This document shows, one piece after another, positions 11,711 to 22,559 of a stretch of DNA of 64,000 bases. This DNA is from Agriotes lineatus (taxonomy: Eukaryota > Arthropoda > Insecta > Coleoptera > Elateridae), in the NCBI GenBank assembly GCA_940337035.1, contig CALNHX010002684.1, positions 1 through 64,000 on the forward strand, read 5' to 3'. Numbering within the stretch: position 1 is the first letter of the stretch; every line of letters begins with the position of its first letter. The notes beneath the pieces are model-generated. The model had not been told where the DNA came from. It saw only the letters and a program-made list of their open reading frames with translations, and did not search any database. A program made the position numbers and the translations under genes.

Positions 11711-12020
11711 TCATTTAAAAACACTGTAATTTTTTGTGCATGCTGGTAAATTTGAAAATACGCTCGGTACAGCATTGTCAGCTATTCGGGGATAATGCAG
11801 CATCAGCTTCTGCAGTTCATCACTCTTATTTTTAAGGTTTTCAAATGTCTTTTCTTTAAAATGTATTTCACACACGCCAACACTTTTTGTTGGGGTCCAG
11901 TGTTCTGGTGGTATTGCACGAAGCCATGCTTTCTTTCGGATCTCATCCTTTGGAAAAGAAAATATTTTTATAGGTAGTTTGCTCACGATTTTCTTTTAAG
12001 GTACTGTCGTAGTTCGTGGC
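11711..12020 (-). pseudogene. THAP-domain fragment
   Basis: The minus-strand frame reads IKIFSFPKDEIRKKAWLRAI, then a tryptophan (EHW) and CEIHFKEKTFE, then AVPSVFSNLP. That is the THAP zinc-finger order: FP-D, R--W, C--HF and a terminal P motif. The first Cys pair expected at the N-terminus is not visible, and an in-frame stop precedes the recognisable part. THAP domains bind DNA and occur both in host regulators and in P-type transposases; no partner domain is visible nearby. Probably a transposon relic. Confidence 0.6.
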
Positions 12021-12171
12021 ATTCTAAATATAAAATTAAAAGTTACAATAAATGTGCTAATAATGAGCTTAGATTGTTACCACTGTTGTGTTTCAGTGAA
12101 ATACTTAATAAAAACCCATAAATACTAGCAGTAATTTTACTTTCACTTATCACGAACAGTACAGTAATATA

Positions 12172-13455
12172 AATAATAACTATTTATGCAACAAGTGCTA
12201 AAAGTCGGCGTTTATGCACGAGACATGAAAATTATGAAACGAAGCCGAAGGCTGAGTTTCATAACATGTCTCGTGCATAAACGACTTTTAGCACGCGTTG
12301 CATACAATATTTTATCTACGACCTTAATTTTACCGTTATTAATGCATAAATATCGATTTAACAAATGTTTTATCTACGACACTTCTAATTTATGTCATAA
12401 TAAATACTAGGCCATGCGCGGGCGAATCTTTGCAAAGCCAGTGCTGTCAAGGTCAGTTGCGAAATGTAATTATTAATACTCCACATCTGAGTGTATTCAT
12501 TACATAACGCTTTAATTATTTCAAAAACACTTTACCTGTAACGCAAGAAGCAACTAGAATAACTTTACAACTTCACTTCCAGTCGAAATTGTAGTTTTAT
12601 AACCTCACTTCACTTTTAGCACTAGAGCTAAAAGTAAACAGCTGATTTCTTTAACCACGGTAAACTATAAAACGTCACTTTTAGTGAAACAAGCTAGCGC
12701 TAAAAGGCCTACTTTTAGTAGTGGTCGTAGATAAATGTATTTTTTCCAACTTAGAGCAGTCCAACATATTAACATTTAATCACACGTCGCATTTGAACGG
12801 ACATTTATAAATAAACAGTAGATACAAAACTTCGCCTACCAGCAGCGTTACCAAATGTTTAACAGCATGGCTTGTAAGTGTTGGAGGCAGTGGTATTACG
12901 CATTTTAGGCTTTGTGCACATTCTTTGTATTATTGTATAATTGCTCAAAATAATTTTATCTAAGACCACCACTAAAAGTAGGCCTTTTAGCGCTAGATTT
13001 TTTCACTAAAAGTGACGTTTTATAGTTTACCGTGTTTAAAGAGATCAGCTGTTTACTTTTAGCGCGAGTGTGAGATAAAGTGAAGTGAGGTTATAAACTA
13101 CAATTTCGAACTGGAAGTGAAGTTGTAAAATTATTCTAGTTACTTCTTGCGTTAGAGGTAAAGTGTTTTTGAAATAATTAAAGCGTTATGTAATGAATAC
13201 GGTCAAATGTGTAGTATTAATAATTACCTTTGATAACTGACTTTGACAGTATTGGTTTCCAAAACATTCGCCTGCGCGCAAAGGCCCTCTCTTTATTATG
13301 ACATAAATTTTAACTGTCACAGATGCAAACCTTTGTTAAACCGATATTTATGGATTAATAACGTAAAATTAAGGTCGTAGATAAAATATTATATGCAACG
13401 CGTGCATAAACGTCAACTTTTAGCACTTGTTTCATAAATAGCTATTATCTACGAC
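12172..13455. mobile_element. foldback element with ~520-bp arms
   Basis: The left arm (about 12,172-12,735) and right arm (about 12,955-13,455) are inverted copies, matching along CTACTTTTAGTAGTGG, TTTAGTGAAACAAGCTAGCG and the TTTATCTACGACC boxes, around a 220-base centre. The outer ends carry TATTTATGCAACAAG and its complement. The left end also has a hairpin (12,190-12,290) with the apex GAAGCCGAAGGCTGAG. A relative is at 23,718-24,363. No coding sequence. Confidence 0.75.
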
Positions 13456-14164
13456 AGTGGTAAAAAATGGCTTTTAGTTGGCAGTTTTAAGTTTGTAAAA
13501 CGACTGTTTAATAACATGTTTTCATTAGTTGACGTCGTCAGTAGCAACCAGTGATTTTGAACGATATAGATACAAATACAGCATTAATATATTACATACG
13601 GTTATGTGCCAAGATATGTAACTTTCCTTTTTCGTGCAATCTTCTTCTGTAATAATACATCATACGAATATATTCTATCCTTGTTGTAATTGCGAGCACA
13701 GCACTTTAGATATAGAATACAGCAAGCTTCGTTTTGGTTAAAAAAACTTATGTTTTAGATTATTGCTCCTTGTTATGACTGATACATGAAATGTCAGACT
13801 CAAATATTTATACATAAACATAACATAAAAGACCGGTGTGCATTTTACGTTTTCTACATCAAGTTATTATATTGCGTCCAGTCATTTCTTCAAAATTGCA
13901 AGAAACTACATTCGCATTTGACCTTGAAACACATTCGTTCTGAAAAGCACTACTTGCAAATTATTGTCATGATGCTGAAGTGTTTTGTGTGTGGTGCCCC
14001 ACAGAAAAGTAATTCACCTGTCTCATTTTTTCGGTAAAAGTTACAGAATAAAATTTTACGGTCCACATTTCTTTTTACTGTAAACGTTTTAATCACATTT
14101 ATTTGTTCCTCACTTGTAAACATCAATTTATCAAGTCACTGGATTCACCTTGAAAACGTTTCTT
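13456..14164. other. intergenic, no gene seen
   Basis: AT-rich sequence with no recognisable domain. The open frame at 13,786-14,037 has no motif that I know. Confidence 0.4.
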
Positions 14165-14202
14165 AACTGGCTAGCCAGTAAATTTTTTACTGGCTAGCCA
14201 GT
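14165..14202. repeat. near-perfect palindrome with CTGGCTAGCCAG arms
   Basis: AACTGGCTAGCCAGTAAA is followed directly by its complement with almost no loop. Each arm is itself palindromic (CTGGCTAGCCAG). Confidence 0.85.
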
Positions 14203-14374
14203 TATATTTTATAAGCGTGCTCATAGATAAATGATAGCGTGCAAAGCCAGAGTTGTCTTCCTTAGTATGCGTCATATTGATGAATTTAGTTGCTTGTCAG
14301 TTTGACATTTTGAATAAATGGTAAATTTATAGTTATTTACAAGTGAGAAACAAATAAAATATTCAACAATGCAC

Positions 14375-14474
14375 GCCAGGTAACTATTTTTACTGGCTCA
14401 AGGATATGACAGGCTCGCCTGACGGCTCGCCAGTCATCCCAATCCTATCGCCAGTAAAACCTGTTTTACCTGGC
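14375..14474. repeat. hairpin with GC-rich apex
   Basis: Outer arms GCCAGGTAA / TTACCTGGC and inner arms TTTTACTGGC / GCCAGTAAAA enclose an apex with GGCTCGCCTGACGGCTCGCC. Related in arm sequence to the palindrome at 14,165-14,202. Confidence 0.65.
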
Positions 14475-14584
14475 TTGTAATGTTAAATACTATAAAATTA
14501 CATATTTCATTTCATTTTTTAGATGCATTGCCTACCACAGGTAGCGTAAGCAGCATTAAAATTCTAACATGCATAACCGTTACG

Positions 14585-14965
14585 TATAGCCCCTCTATTT
14601 ACAAATAGTAGCGACATCCTGGGGCAAACCTGATGCAAACATGAAAATACAAAAAGTTACTAAACGGTAAATTCCAGTGTTAACAGTGAAAAAATAACTG
14701 ATCTGAGTACCTGAAATCCTTTTCTGCCACTGTTTTTACACTTATCGACACAACACCGTGGCATTTCCATGTCATCGACTTAGAATTTGCCCCCGAAGAG
14801 AAAAATGAATAAAATCACGACAAATGTCAATGTCACATTTTAATTAATTATACAACTTACTTGGCAATTTGTAAATATGCTAGGGACTTAAGGGATACCG
14901 ACCTGATTTTGCCCCAGCGGCAACATCAAAGGTTGTCGCTACTATTTGTAAATAGAGGGGCTATA
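14585..14965. mobile_element. MITE, 381 bp, 7-8 bp target duplication
   Basis: Terminal inverted repeats begin TATAGCCCCTCTATTTACAA and stay similar for about 32 bases (to GTAGCGACA), with a shared GGGGCAAA further in. The flanks are CCGTTACG (14,577-14,584) and CCGTTACC (14,966-14,973), a 7-8 bp duplication as left by hAT-type elements. No coding capacity. Confidence 0.8.
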
Positions 14966-15706
14966 CCGTTACCAAAATATGAAAATTAGTTATAACCTAT
15001 CGGTTATAACGTATTTGTTTGAAATTAATTGAAAATACGATACATGATTCCTTACTGTCAGTTTGACATTTCTAGCATGACATATAACATCTTAACAATT
15101 TAAATTTTGGTGCTTTTGCTTCAGGTTTGGCAGAGCAATTGCAACAAAGATAAATACATATACTGCAATAGTTTTGAGCCCTACACCATAAACTCTGCAA
15201 GCATTACCATTAGGGTGCCACTTATTTTCGAACTTTAGATTTTTGAGGAGCGCGCACCGGCATGTTGTGACATCATGTGTGAAACTTTAATGCCAAAAAT
15301 TTAAAGAAAATCGGATAATTTTAAGCCGTGTTACAGATAAGTCAAAGTTTTAAAAATTAAGAAATTTTACATTTTGCTCATCAAACTTACTAACTTATGC
15401 AAAACGCAGAAAGTATTTTTTAATTAACGATTTAGACTTTAATAGCTCGTAGGATTAGATAGTTCAATAACTAAAAATAATACAGTTGTGTAAATTTCAA
15501 AGTATATTAGGCATTAGGGTTAAACGCCTGCGAATAATCTACAGTTCAGAAATTACAACGACTTAAACTAATATCTTTTATATTTTAAACTGGTTTCTTA
15601 AATTCTGTAACTTGGCAGTCTTGGGATATTTTTGCCTATAAGTTTGTATAACCTGAAACAAGAAGAAGCAAAAATTGTTAATAGAAAAAATTAAAAACCC
15701 CAAAAA

Positions 15707-16622
15707 CTAATAAAAATAAAAAATAATAATTACTTTAAATAAATGCTGCTTTTGTTCTTCATCTTTGGTGACTTTTTCGTGAAATTCTTCTATTAATTTT
15801 ATTCCTCTTTCTGCGCTGTCATTTACAACTTTTAAATTTTCGATTATATACTTCCCATTTCTATAGTCCTCCAGATTGTTCCAAGTGTTTGGATCTTTTT
15901 TCAAAAAATCAGTTGAAATATTAAATCTTTTAAACAGCTTTTTGGTTTGTTTTGAAAACAATTCTTCTAGAATGATAGAGTTATCTCTGGTTATAAATTG
16001 TTCTAAATTTTGTTGTTTCAGTATCAATTTTTTTGGAAATTCCTCTTCCTCTTCTTCTTCGTTTTCTTCTTCGCTCACATCAAGACACATTTTTTTAATT
16101 AGTTTAGTTTTGGTTTCTCCATTAACTCTGCCATCAAACAAGACAAAACCCACACACTCCTCGTTTAGATAATATAAATGATTTAAAATTTTAGAAATTG
16201 CTTTAGCTGCAATGATTCTATTAATCGACTTGTAATTTTCTAATTTTCTTAAAAATTCTAAATCATTTAAAGGAGCTTGTTCTGCGTTAACCGCATTAAA
16301 CCAGAAAAATGCATAACATTTAATTATAAATCCTGCTACTTCAATTAAACCCTTTATGTCATTTTCAGTTAATTCGAGAAATTGGTGTCGAAACAATAAC
16401 ATTTTTAAACAGTAAATAGCCTTGGCCATCCATCTGGCTAAGTGCATAGCTCCAGGTTTTGAAAATGTTAAACCTCGAGGAAGTGTTCCGCCTAAGAATA
16501 TTATAATTAATTCGATAAATTCTTTATAATCACTTCTTGGGAAGTCTTCCTTAATTTTGTTATTCGCAAAGTTTAATATTTCAGTATCATAAACGGCCGA
16601 AGTGGTGCTAGTGGTTGAGTGT
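15707..16622 (-). pseudogene. transposase-like protein, C-terminal exon
   Basis: Frame of about 300 residues. Visible features are a hydrophobic IELIIIFLGG segment, PGAMHLARWMAKAIYCLK, FFWFNAV, an acidic run of about ten residues (EEENEEEEEEE), and near the end VVNDSAERGIKLIEEFHEKV followed by TKDEEQKQ. I recall this arrangement (ARWMAKAIY..., then NDSAERG... near the C-terminus) from multi-copy uncharacterised proteins of aphids, beetles and Hydra, which I take to be transposases; this is memory, not a search. The annotated start Met is probably not real. The frame joins directly, out of register, to the preceding exon at about 16,622-16,630, where a large central part appears to be deleted. 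It lies inside the 15,211-18,296 transposon. Confidence 0.6.
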
Positions 16623-16961
16623 TGGCACAAAATTTCTGAATAATTTTTTTGCTGTGTGCTTTTCTAAAAGTTTCTCGCTGTTTACGTATAGAAGTGCGAT
16701 TGATAACAAAATCAGCTGTATTTAGCCCTACTGCTTCCAAAACTGCTACCAATAAATGAACTGCATCTCTTTCACTTATTTTTATTTTGTCTAAAACGGC
16801 AGCAAGCCTTGGTGTTACAATATCTTGTCGAGCTCGTTTTGCTTTTGTTGGAAAACCAATCTCTTGCTCCTTTGTTTCTGCATTTTCAGAATAGTCTGAT
16901 CTAGATAATTCAGTTACGTGACTAGAAGAATCAGAGCTTAACGTCTCCTCCATCGTTAGAC
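16622..16961 (-). pseudogene. transposase-like protein, middle exon
   Basis: Starts after a splice-acceptor-like TTCTTATAG (minus strand) with residues around MEETLSSDSSSHVTELSRSD. A basic stretch (KAKRARQD), then LAAVLDKIKISERDAVHLLV and FVINRTSIRKQRETFRKAHS follow. The second part looks like a helical DNA-binding segment. The exon runs into the C-terminal piece without an intron and in the wrong frame (the tail CANTQPLAPLRPFM matches the other frame's start), which marks an internal deletion. The acceptor position is inferred. Confidence 0.55.
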
Positions 16962-17156
16962 CTATAAGAATTGTTTTGTCGTCAAGCAAGGTTTATTAGC
17001 AACCCACAGCAACAAATAAAGTTGATTTTATGATTTCGTAATACTATGTAAATTGTAAGTACTACATTATAATTTGATATTTATTGTATTGTTATTATTC
17101 CGTAAATTATTGGGTGAGCCCAGCAATAAAAATAATTCAAAAAAATATTTACCTGC

Positions 17157-17740
17157 TGAGGTTGATGGAGTCTCTAAAAACTTTTTCTTTCTGACTTCTT
17201 CTTGTTCTTGACGCTTTTGCCTCTTCTCTTCTTTTTTTATGAACGCATGGTCCATTCCGACCATGCATCCTACACGTCCTTTTTGTCTTTGCTTGAGCAA
17301 AAACTGCTTATCTTCTTCAATTTTTATTAAACTAAGTGCATTTTTATGACCAATATCGAATACATCGTTTAATGCATCTTTCCATTGTTCTCTTCTATTT
17401 TTATAATTTTCGGTGTCTCTGTTTTTTGTTTGTAGTAGACCTCTCCATTCTTTATATAAGTTTGTTAATTTATTTGCAGCCCTATGTGATTCTTGAATAG
17501 GAATGCGTGCTTTTCTCCAAAAAACCGAACATTCGTCTATCACTAAACGTACACTCTGATTTAAATTTAATTTTGTGGCTCTCATGTTATAAAACAGAAC
17601 TTTTAGACAGTCTCCTTTAGAAGGCAATTTACAACCTGTTGATGTTTTGGATAACCAATTAGAAAAATTTCTTGTCGTAAGACTGGCATTATTACATATA
17701 AAAGTGGACAGTAGATTTAAGAAAATAAATTACACGTGCA
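17157..17740 (-). pseudogene. transposase-like protein, 5' exon
   Basis: The in-frame stretch reads LTTRNFSNWLSKTSTGCKLP, then KGDCLKVLFYNMRATKLNLN, an ECSVFWRKARIP block, YKEWRGLLQ and a lysine/glutamate-rich helix (FIKKEEKRQKRQEQEE). It ends at TCAGCAG|GTAAATAT, a donor-like site; joining it to the exon at 16,961 keeps the frame. The frame is open upstream of the first Met at 17,627, so the true start is probably in an earlier exon. The Cys-containing N-terminus and long charged helix suit a DNA-binding region, but no named domain is evident. Confidence 0.55.
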
Positions 17741-17854
17741 TTCAACGGTTCGGCTCTTACGCGACTAACTGATGTACGTCGCATAACAACCGATACGGTT
17801 AGTGAAGGGGAAGAGGGGTGTTCTTCAGTCTACTGACTTTGCTCCTTTAAGCAG

Positions 17855-18030
17855 CAGGGGCGGCTCGTGACCTAAATATTTGGGAAGCACAAAATACTGA
17901 AAACTGTAGAAGCGAGTTTTTTTTTAAATACCTTATGGTTTATGCCATATTATTATAACCGTACCTTGGCCAAATTCGGGGGGGGGGGGAGGTTGTGCTT
18001 TCCCTGGACTTTCCCGACGAGCCGCCACTG
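17855..18030. mobile_element. small hAT-type MITE nested in the transposon
   Basis: Ends CAGGGGCGGCTCGTGA on the left and, complemented, CAGTGGCGGCTCGTCGGG on the right: a classic hAT-type TIR. Length 176 bp. The flanks TTAAGCAG and TTGAAAAG agree at five or six of eight bases, so the duplication is degraded or uncertain. Confidence 0.65.
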
Positions 18031-18304
18031 TTGAAAAGTAATGTTTAAATTTAATACTTAAGTATATCGATTGAATAGCGTACATACCGTAAAAATTATT
18101 ATTATATTCGACAATCATATCTTACGACGGCGGCGGCGCCTTCATATCTTTAACCTCCCTGTAACACGGGATAAAATTATCAGATTTTTTTAAATTTTGA
18201 GGATTTGAGTTTTAGACATAACGTCATAATATGCCGGTGCGCACTCCTTAAAAATAATTTTAAAAAATATTCGCTCTATAAATAAGTGGCACCCTAATTA
18301 CCAT

Positions 18305-19265
18305 ATTAAATGGACTTTTCACATAAGCTCAGAGTGGGAGATTTTATTTGACTGCAAAGCTAAGTATTAAATTTACTAAAAATGGTCATATTTGCAATGA
18401 GATGCTATTAGTTCACAAAATAATTAATGAAAGAATGAAATAAGAATAGCTCAAGTCTCATGGGGATCTTAGTTAAATATTAATTCAGTTAATAAATAGG
18501 TTTGTGCTATAAGTAATTGTCAAACCAAATGATATTTTAATAATGACAAGATGGATCGCTAAATGCAAGGGAAATGCAGCGTAGAATTAAAATACAATTT
18601 ACTTGAGGAAATCTAGTCAGGGTTCTATTAAGAAAAATAAATTAAAAGCCAGAGAAGCTTACAATCATGCAAAGAGCAATTAAGACGAAGGCATTAATGC
18701 ATTTAAAAGGGGTCAGAAGAATCCAAAGGCAAAGGTTAGAAGAAATTGCAGAAAAGAAGACACATTGAACTCATAATTGAAGACCGTGATGCAAGAAGGG
18801 GATAAGTAACAATATGTAAATTTTTCAGGAGGGGCAAAATAATTTTCAATTTTTTTAAGTTTATTTAGAGTTAGCATGGTGTGTAGATGTTAAAGTACAA
18901 CCATTATGTCTGCATTAGACTAAAATATTCTTATAAATGTGATAGCAATGGCCATGGTGCAAGAATGGGATATGTCACAACTTTTGTTTTTACTATCTTT
19001 ATAAAGGTTATGTCAAATGCAAGAAGGGGATAAGTAACACAAGACCTTTTTGTAGAACACTGAGTTTATTAGCATTTACTTTTAATGTCTAAACAAATAT
19101 AAATATTTTGAACGATAAAAGAAAAAATAAATGCAAGTAAATATTTTAAGCAAAAAAAACACTAGTAAATATTCGTTTCCCACGCCCACATCATTCACCC
19201 GGTCGTTATCATAACAAATGTGTTTGTTATGAAAAAATGCACAATTCAGTTATACAGTTGGCTAA
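18305..19265. other. intergenic, no gene seen
   Basis: AT-rich. AAGAAGGGGATAAGTAACA-like and AAGAATGGGATATGTCACA-like phrases recur three times between 18,790 and 19,045 (TGCAAGAAGGGGATAAGTAA, TGCAAGAATGGGATATGTCA, TGCAAGAAGGGGATAAGTAA), a loose dispersed repeat. No coding signal. Confidence 0.45.
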
Positions 19266-19358
19266 ATATGTCATTTTAACCTAAAAATTCCTGTCAATAT
19301 GTAATTTTAACCTAAAAATTACTGAAAATATGTCATTTTGACCTAAAAATTACGGACA
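19266..19358. repeat. three tandem 31-bp units
   Basis: Units at 19,266, 19,297 and 19,328 share ATATGTCATTTTAACCTAAA then AATT, with a few substitutions each. Confidence 0.85.
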
Positions 19359-19440
19359 ATCTGCTGACATTGTCAGTTGTCACAATAAAGCTGTTATTCA
19401 TTAATTTGCAAAAATGTGTATCTTTTGTGGTCGTGGGAAA

Positions 19441-19572
19441 AATAGCGTACATAACTCGCTCGAAAGCGTATCGTACGCTCGTATTTTAAGTCACTCGGCT
19501 CCGCTACGCTCGCCTCGTTTCTCAAATATACTCGCACGATATACGCCACTTTTGCAGCTTGTTATGTAATAT
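19441..19572. repeat. hairpin with GC-rich apex
   Basis: Imperfect arms GTACATAAC...GCGTATCGTACG and CGCACGATATACGC...GTTATGTA enclose ACTCGGCTCCGCTACGCTCG CCTCGTTTC. The apex resembles that of the 5294-5401 hairpin, although the arms are unrelated. Confidence 0.65.
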
Positions 19573-19775
19573 ACTATAACAAGACAAAAAACATAAACAC
19601 AAGTAAATATTCTTAACAAGACAACAAAAAATATATTCTTAACAAAGCAAAGAAAAATTAATGCAAATAAATATTTTTAACAAGAAAATAAAAAATCGTA
19701 AACGGTTTATTAATCGGAATCACTAGAGTTATCATCAGTTACCTCTGAAGCTACATATTTTATTTTTTGTATATT

Positions 19776-22090
19776 TCAAAGTACTGATTCTACTAATACT
19801 TTTCCTACTCGTTTTTTATTTTTTCTACTTATATTTTTATCCCACCATAGACTATTCAGGCATCCTATTATTTTTCTACTTTCAGTAATTCTATGTTTTA
19901 CATCTCTTTCACCTATTCCTTTATTGTCAACCAGTGCACCCAGATATTTAAACTCATATACTTGTTTTATTTCAGTATCTTCATTAATTAATACTTCAAA
20001 TTTTGCGTCACTGTTTATCACTAGGTATTCCGTTTTCTTTAAACTTATATGCAATCCCCACTTCTTGTATTCTGTGTAAAGCCTCTTTATCATAAATTCT
20101 AGGTCATAGAGTCATGTGCAAGTACTATTTGGTCGTCTGCAAAGTGCAAGGTGAATAGGTGGTCTTCATATACTGGGATGCCCATACCGATGCAACTTCT
20201 TTTCCATTGTTGTAATGCTATTTCAATATATGCATTAAAAAGCATAGGTGACAGGCTGCATCCTTGTCGTAGTCCTCTAGTTGTTATTATGGGGTTGAAT
20301 TGTTGTTTGCCTTTTTTAATTAGGGTTATGTTGTTTCTGTATAGTTCTTTAATTATCATAATTAGTTGTATATTTGTTCCTAGTCTTTGTAGGACTCCCC
20401 ACAGTTTTGGCCGTGGTATATAATCATAGGCTTTCTCCAGGTCAATAAAAGCCATATGAATTTCTTCGCCTTTTCCAATTTTCTTTTCCGCTAATTGTTG
20501 TAATGTAAAAAGATTATCTATACATGATTTACCCAATACAAAGCCACTCTGGTCTTCACTGATCTTCTCTCCTATATCTGCTCTTAGTTTATTTTGCAGG
20601 ATTCTCCCGAAGAGTCGGCTTATGCTACTAGTTATACTAAGCCCTCTATAATTGTTAGGGTCTTTTCGATTCCCTTTTTACTTCCTTTTACTATAAAGGA
20701 AGTATTGGATTCACCCCAAAAATTCGAAATTGAGTTTTCAACGGATCTTCACGTTTTAGAGTCCCCTGATCCCAAAAAACATATTTTTTTCCATTGGTCT
20801 GTCTGTCTGTCTGTGAACAGAATATCTCAAAAACGAAAAGAGGTATGGCGTTGAAACTTCATATATAAGTTTTGTGTACCATGTAGAAGAGACAGCAAGC
20901 TTTTGAAGAAAATCGCATAACCGGAAGTAGATGTTTACTCTTGTGATTTTTCAGTTTTTTTCGATTGTTTCAAAAACGGCTCTAACGATTTTTTTTTAAC
21001 TTTACATTCTTACTACATTTTTAATGTGTATTGATGTGAAATAGGTGATTTTCCAGTTGAATACTTCTAAAGTGGGTTTCTTTTGTTTTTTTTTCTATTT
21101 TTTTTATTAACTCCAATTTGAAATAAAACACCCGGTATATTATTACATTTTTGAATTCACCTTAGCATTCTAAATAAAATTTGTCTCTTCAACAAACGCT
21201 CTATTTTGTACCGTTTTTGTAGAATTTGTAATTTTTGAATTTTTTTTACAATTGGTTAAAAATTAAAAATGAAATTTTTGACTAATTATAGAACACTGTA
21301 AAAGGAAGTTGTGTGAGTGTATCACACCAGATTTTTTAAATGGATCTCATATACGCTATCTTCCATTCTTGAGGTAGTTCTGATTTCCTACAGGTATTAT
21401 TCATCAATTGTGCCAATCGTTTAATTACTGCTTTCCCACCATATTTAACCAATTCAATAGGAATATTTCCTGGCCCTGGAGATCTTCGGTTTTTCATTTG
21501 TTTTACACACTTTTCTACTTCTTCTTCTGTTATCGTGATTGTATCATCTCCTTGTATATTTTCGGTTGGATCTGTGTGATTTTCGGTGTCAGTCAGGAGT
21601 TTTCTGTAATGTGTCTCCCATTCCTGTATAGATATCAAAGCGTTCCATTTGTTAGCTTCATTTGTTTTCATATTTTTAATAGTTTTCCATACTTCTGTCG
21701 ACTGTGATCCCCCAATCATATTTTCTACTTGTAGACACTTTTGCTCCCAATCTTGATTTTTGGTTTCTCTAATTTTGTTTCGCACCTCTCTGTTTTTTTC
21801 CTTGTATAATTGTCTTCTTTCATCGGTCCTTTTAGTTAACCATTTATTAAATAACTGTTTTTTTTAAATTAGCTGTTGAACTTCCTCATTAAGCCAAAGA
21901 GGTTTTCGTTTGGAATTTGTTTTTTCCATTAGTCCAAGTGCCTCCATAGCTGCTGTATGTATTGCTTTTGTAATATTCTCATATTCTCTCTCCACATCTT
22001 CTTGTACTTCGGCTTTTTGTAATTCATTCCGTAATCGATTATCATATAATGATTTAATACTGGGTTGTTGTAGTAAATACAATTTGTACC
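19776..22090 (-). pseudogene. LINE polyprotein, interrupted
   Basis: Read on the minus strand: a linker region (22,082-21,336), RSPGPGNIPIELVKYGG (RT entry) and LPQEWKIAYM; then a 650-bp insertion; then NNYRGLS-like residues, DQSGFVLGKSC, MAFIDLEKAYDYIPR (first catalytic Asp), GLRQGCSLSPMLFN, LHFADDQIVLAHD (active-site DD), then, after a frame change near 20,099, KKTEYLVIN and FKYLGALVDNKG (thumb). It ends at 19,776 in a short tail. The endonuclease is not seen, so the copy is 5'-truncated. Stops and shifts separate the pieces. FADDQ at the active site is a feature of some insect LINE groups; the clade was not assigned. Confidence 0.75.
20680..21330. mobile_element. hairpin-ended non-autonomous element in the LINE
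   Basis: It cuts the LINE reading frame between the LPQEWKIAYM block and the next RT block. The left end is itself a hairpin (ACTTCCTTTTACTATAAAGG AAGT). The right end carries GGAAGTTGTGTGAG and a small stem (GTGTGA...TCACAC). A (GTCT)4 run lies inside at about 20,798. No coding capacity. The T/A-rich flanks prevent a clear target duplication. Confidence 0.6.
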
Positions 22091-22559
22091 TCCGGTTTTC
22101 TATTGTTTTATTCTCTTCTTTGTTTTCTTTTGTCTTCTTTTTATCTGTTCTGAATGCACATAACTACAATATTACCAAATAATGGTCAGATCCACAATTT
22201 ATTCCTCTTTTTACTCTACAAGCATAGTAGTTCATTTGTGATTCTTGTCTTGTTATGAAATAATCAATAATAGTGTGTATTTATGGATCTCCTTATGTGC
22301 GAAAAAACCATTCATAATTTTTAATATCACTAGCTTTTGTTAATTACTGCAAGAAGGAAACAATTGAATAATTATTTGATATGACAAGAATTTTGGCACC
22401 TTGTGAATAATTAATGTTTTTACTAGTTTAAAATAAAGTTACCATTTTGAAATTACACCAGTTTGTCGAGAAAATTTTTCTGTGCAAGTGACATTATTTG
22501 TGGCAAAATCCGTCACCATAAATTGTTCAACTCCAGAAGTAGGTGCAACATAACCTAGT

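Larger units (their letters stand above)
15211..18296 (-). mobile_element. DNA transposon, 3086 bp, 8-bp TSD, unplaced family
   Basis: The ends are TAGGGTGCCACTTATTT and its complement, with a second inverted block further in (GCGCACCGGCAT...TGACATCATG on the left; the matching complement at about 18,205-18,245). The flanks are ATTACCAT exactly at 15,203-15,210 and 18,297-18,304, an 8-bp target duplication. Inside, on the minus strand, is a split gene (17,740 to 15,707) for a transposase-like protein. An 8-bp duplication is known for hAT, P and a few rarer groups, but the protein lacks the hAT C-terminal dimerisation motif and any THAP domain. A small hAT-type MITE (17,855-18,030) is nested near the 5' end. 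The ends are secure; the superfamily is open. Confidence 0.85.
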
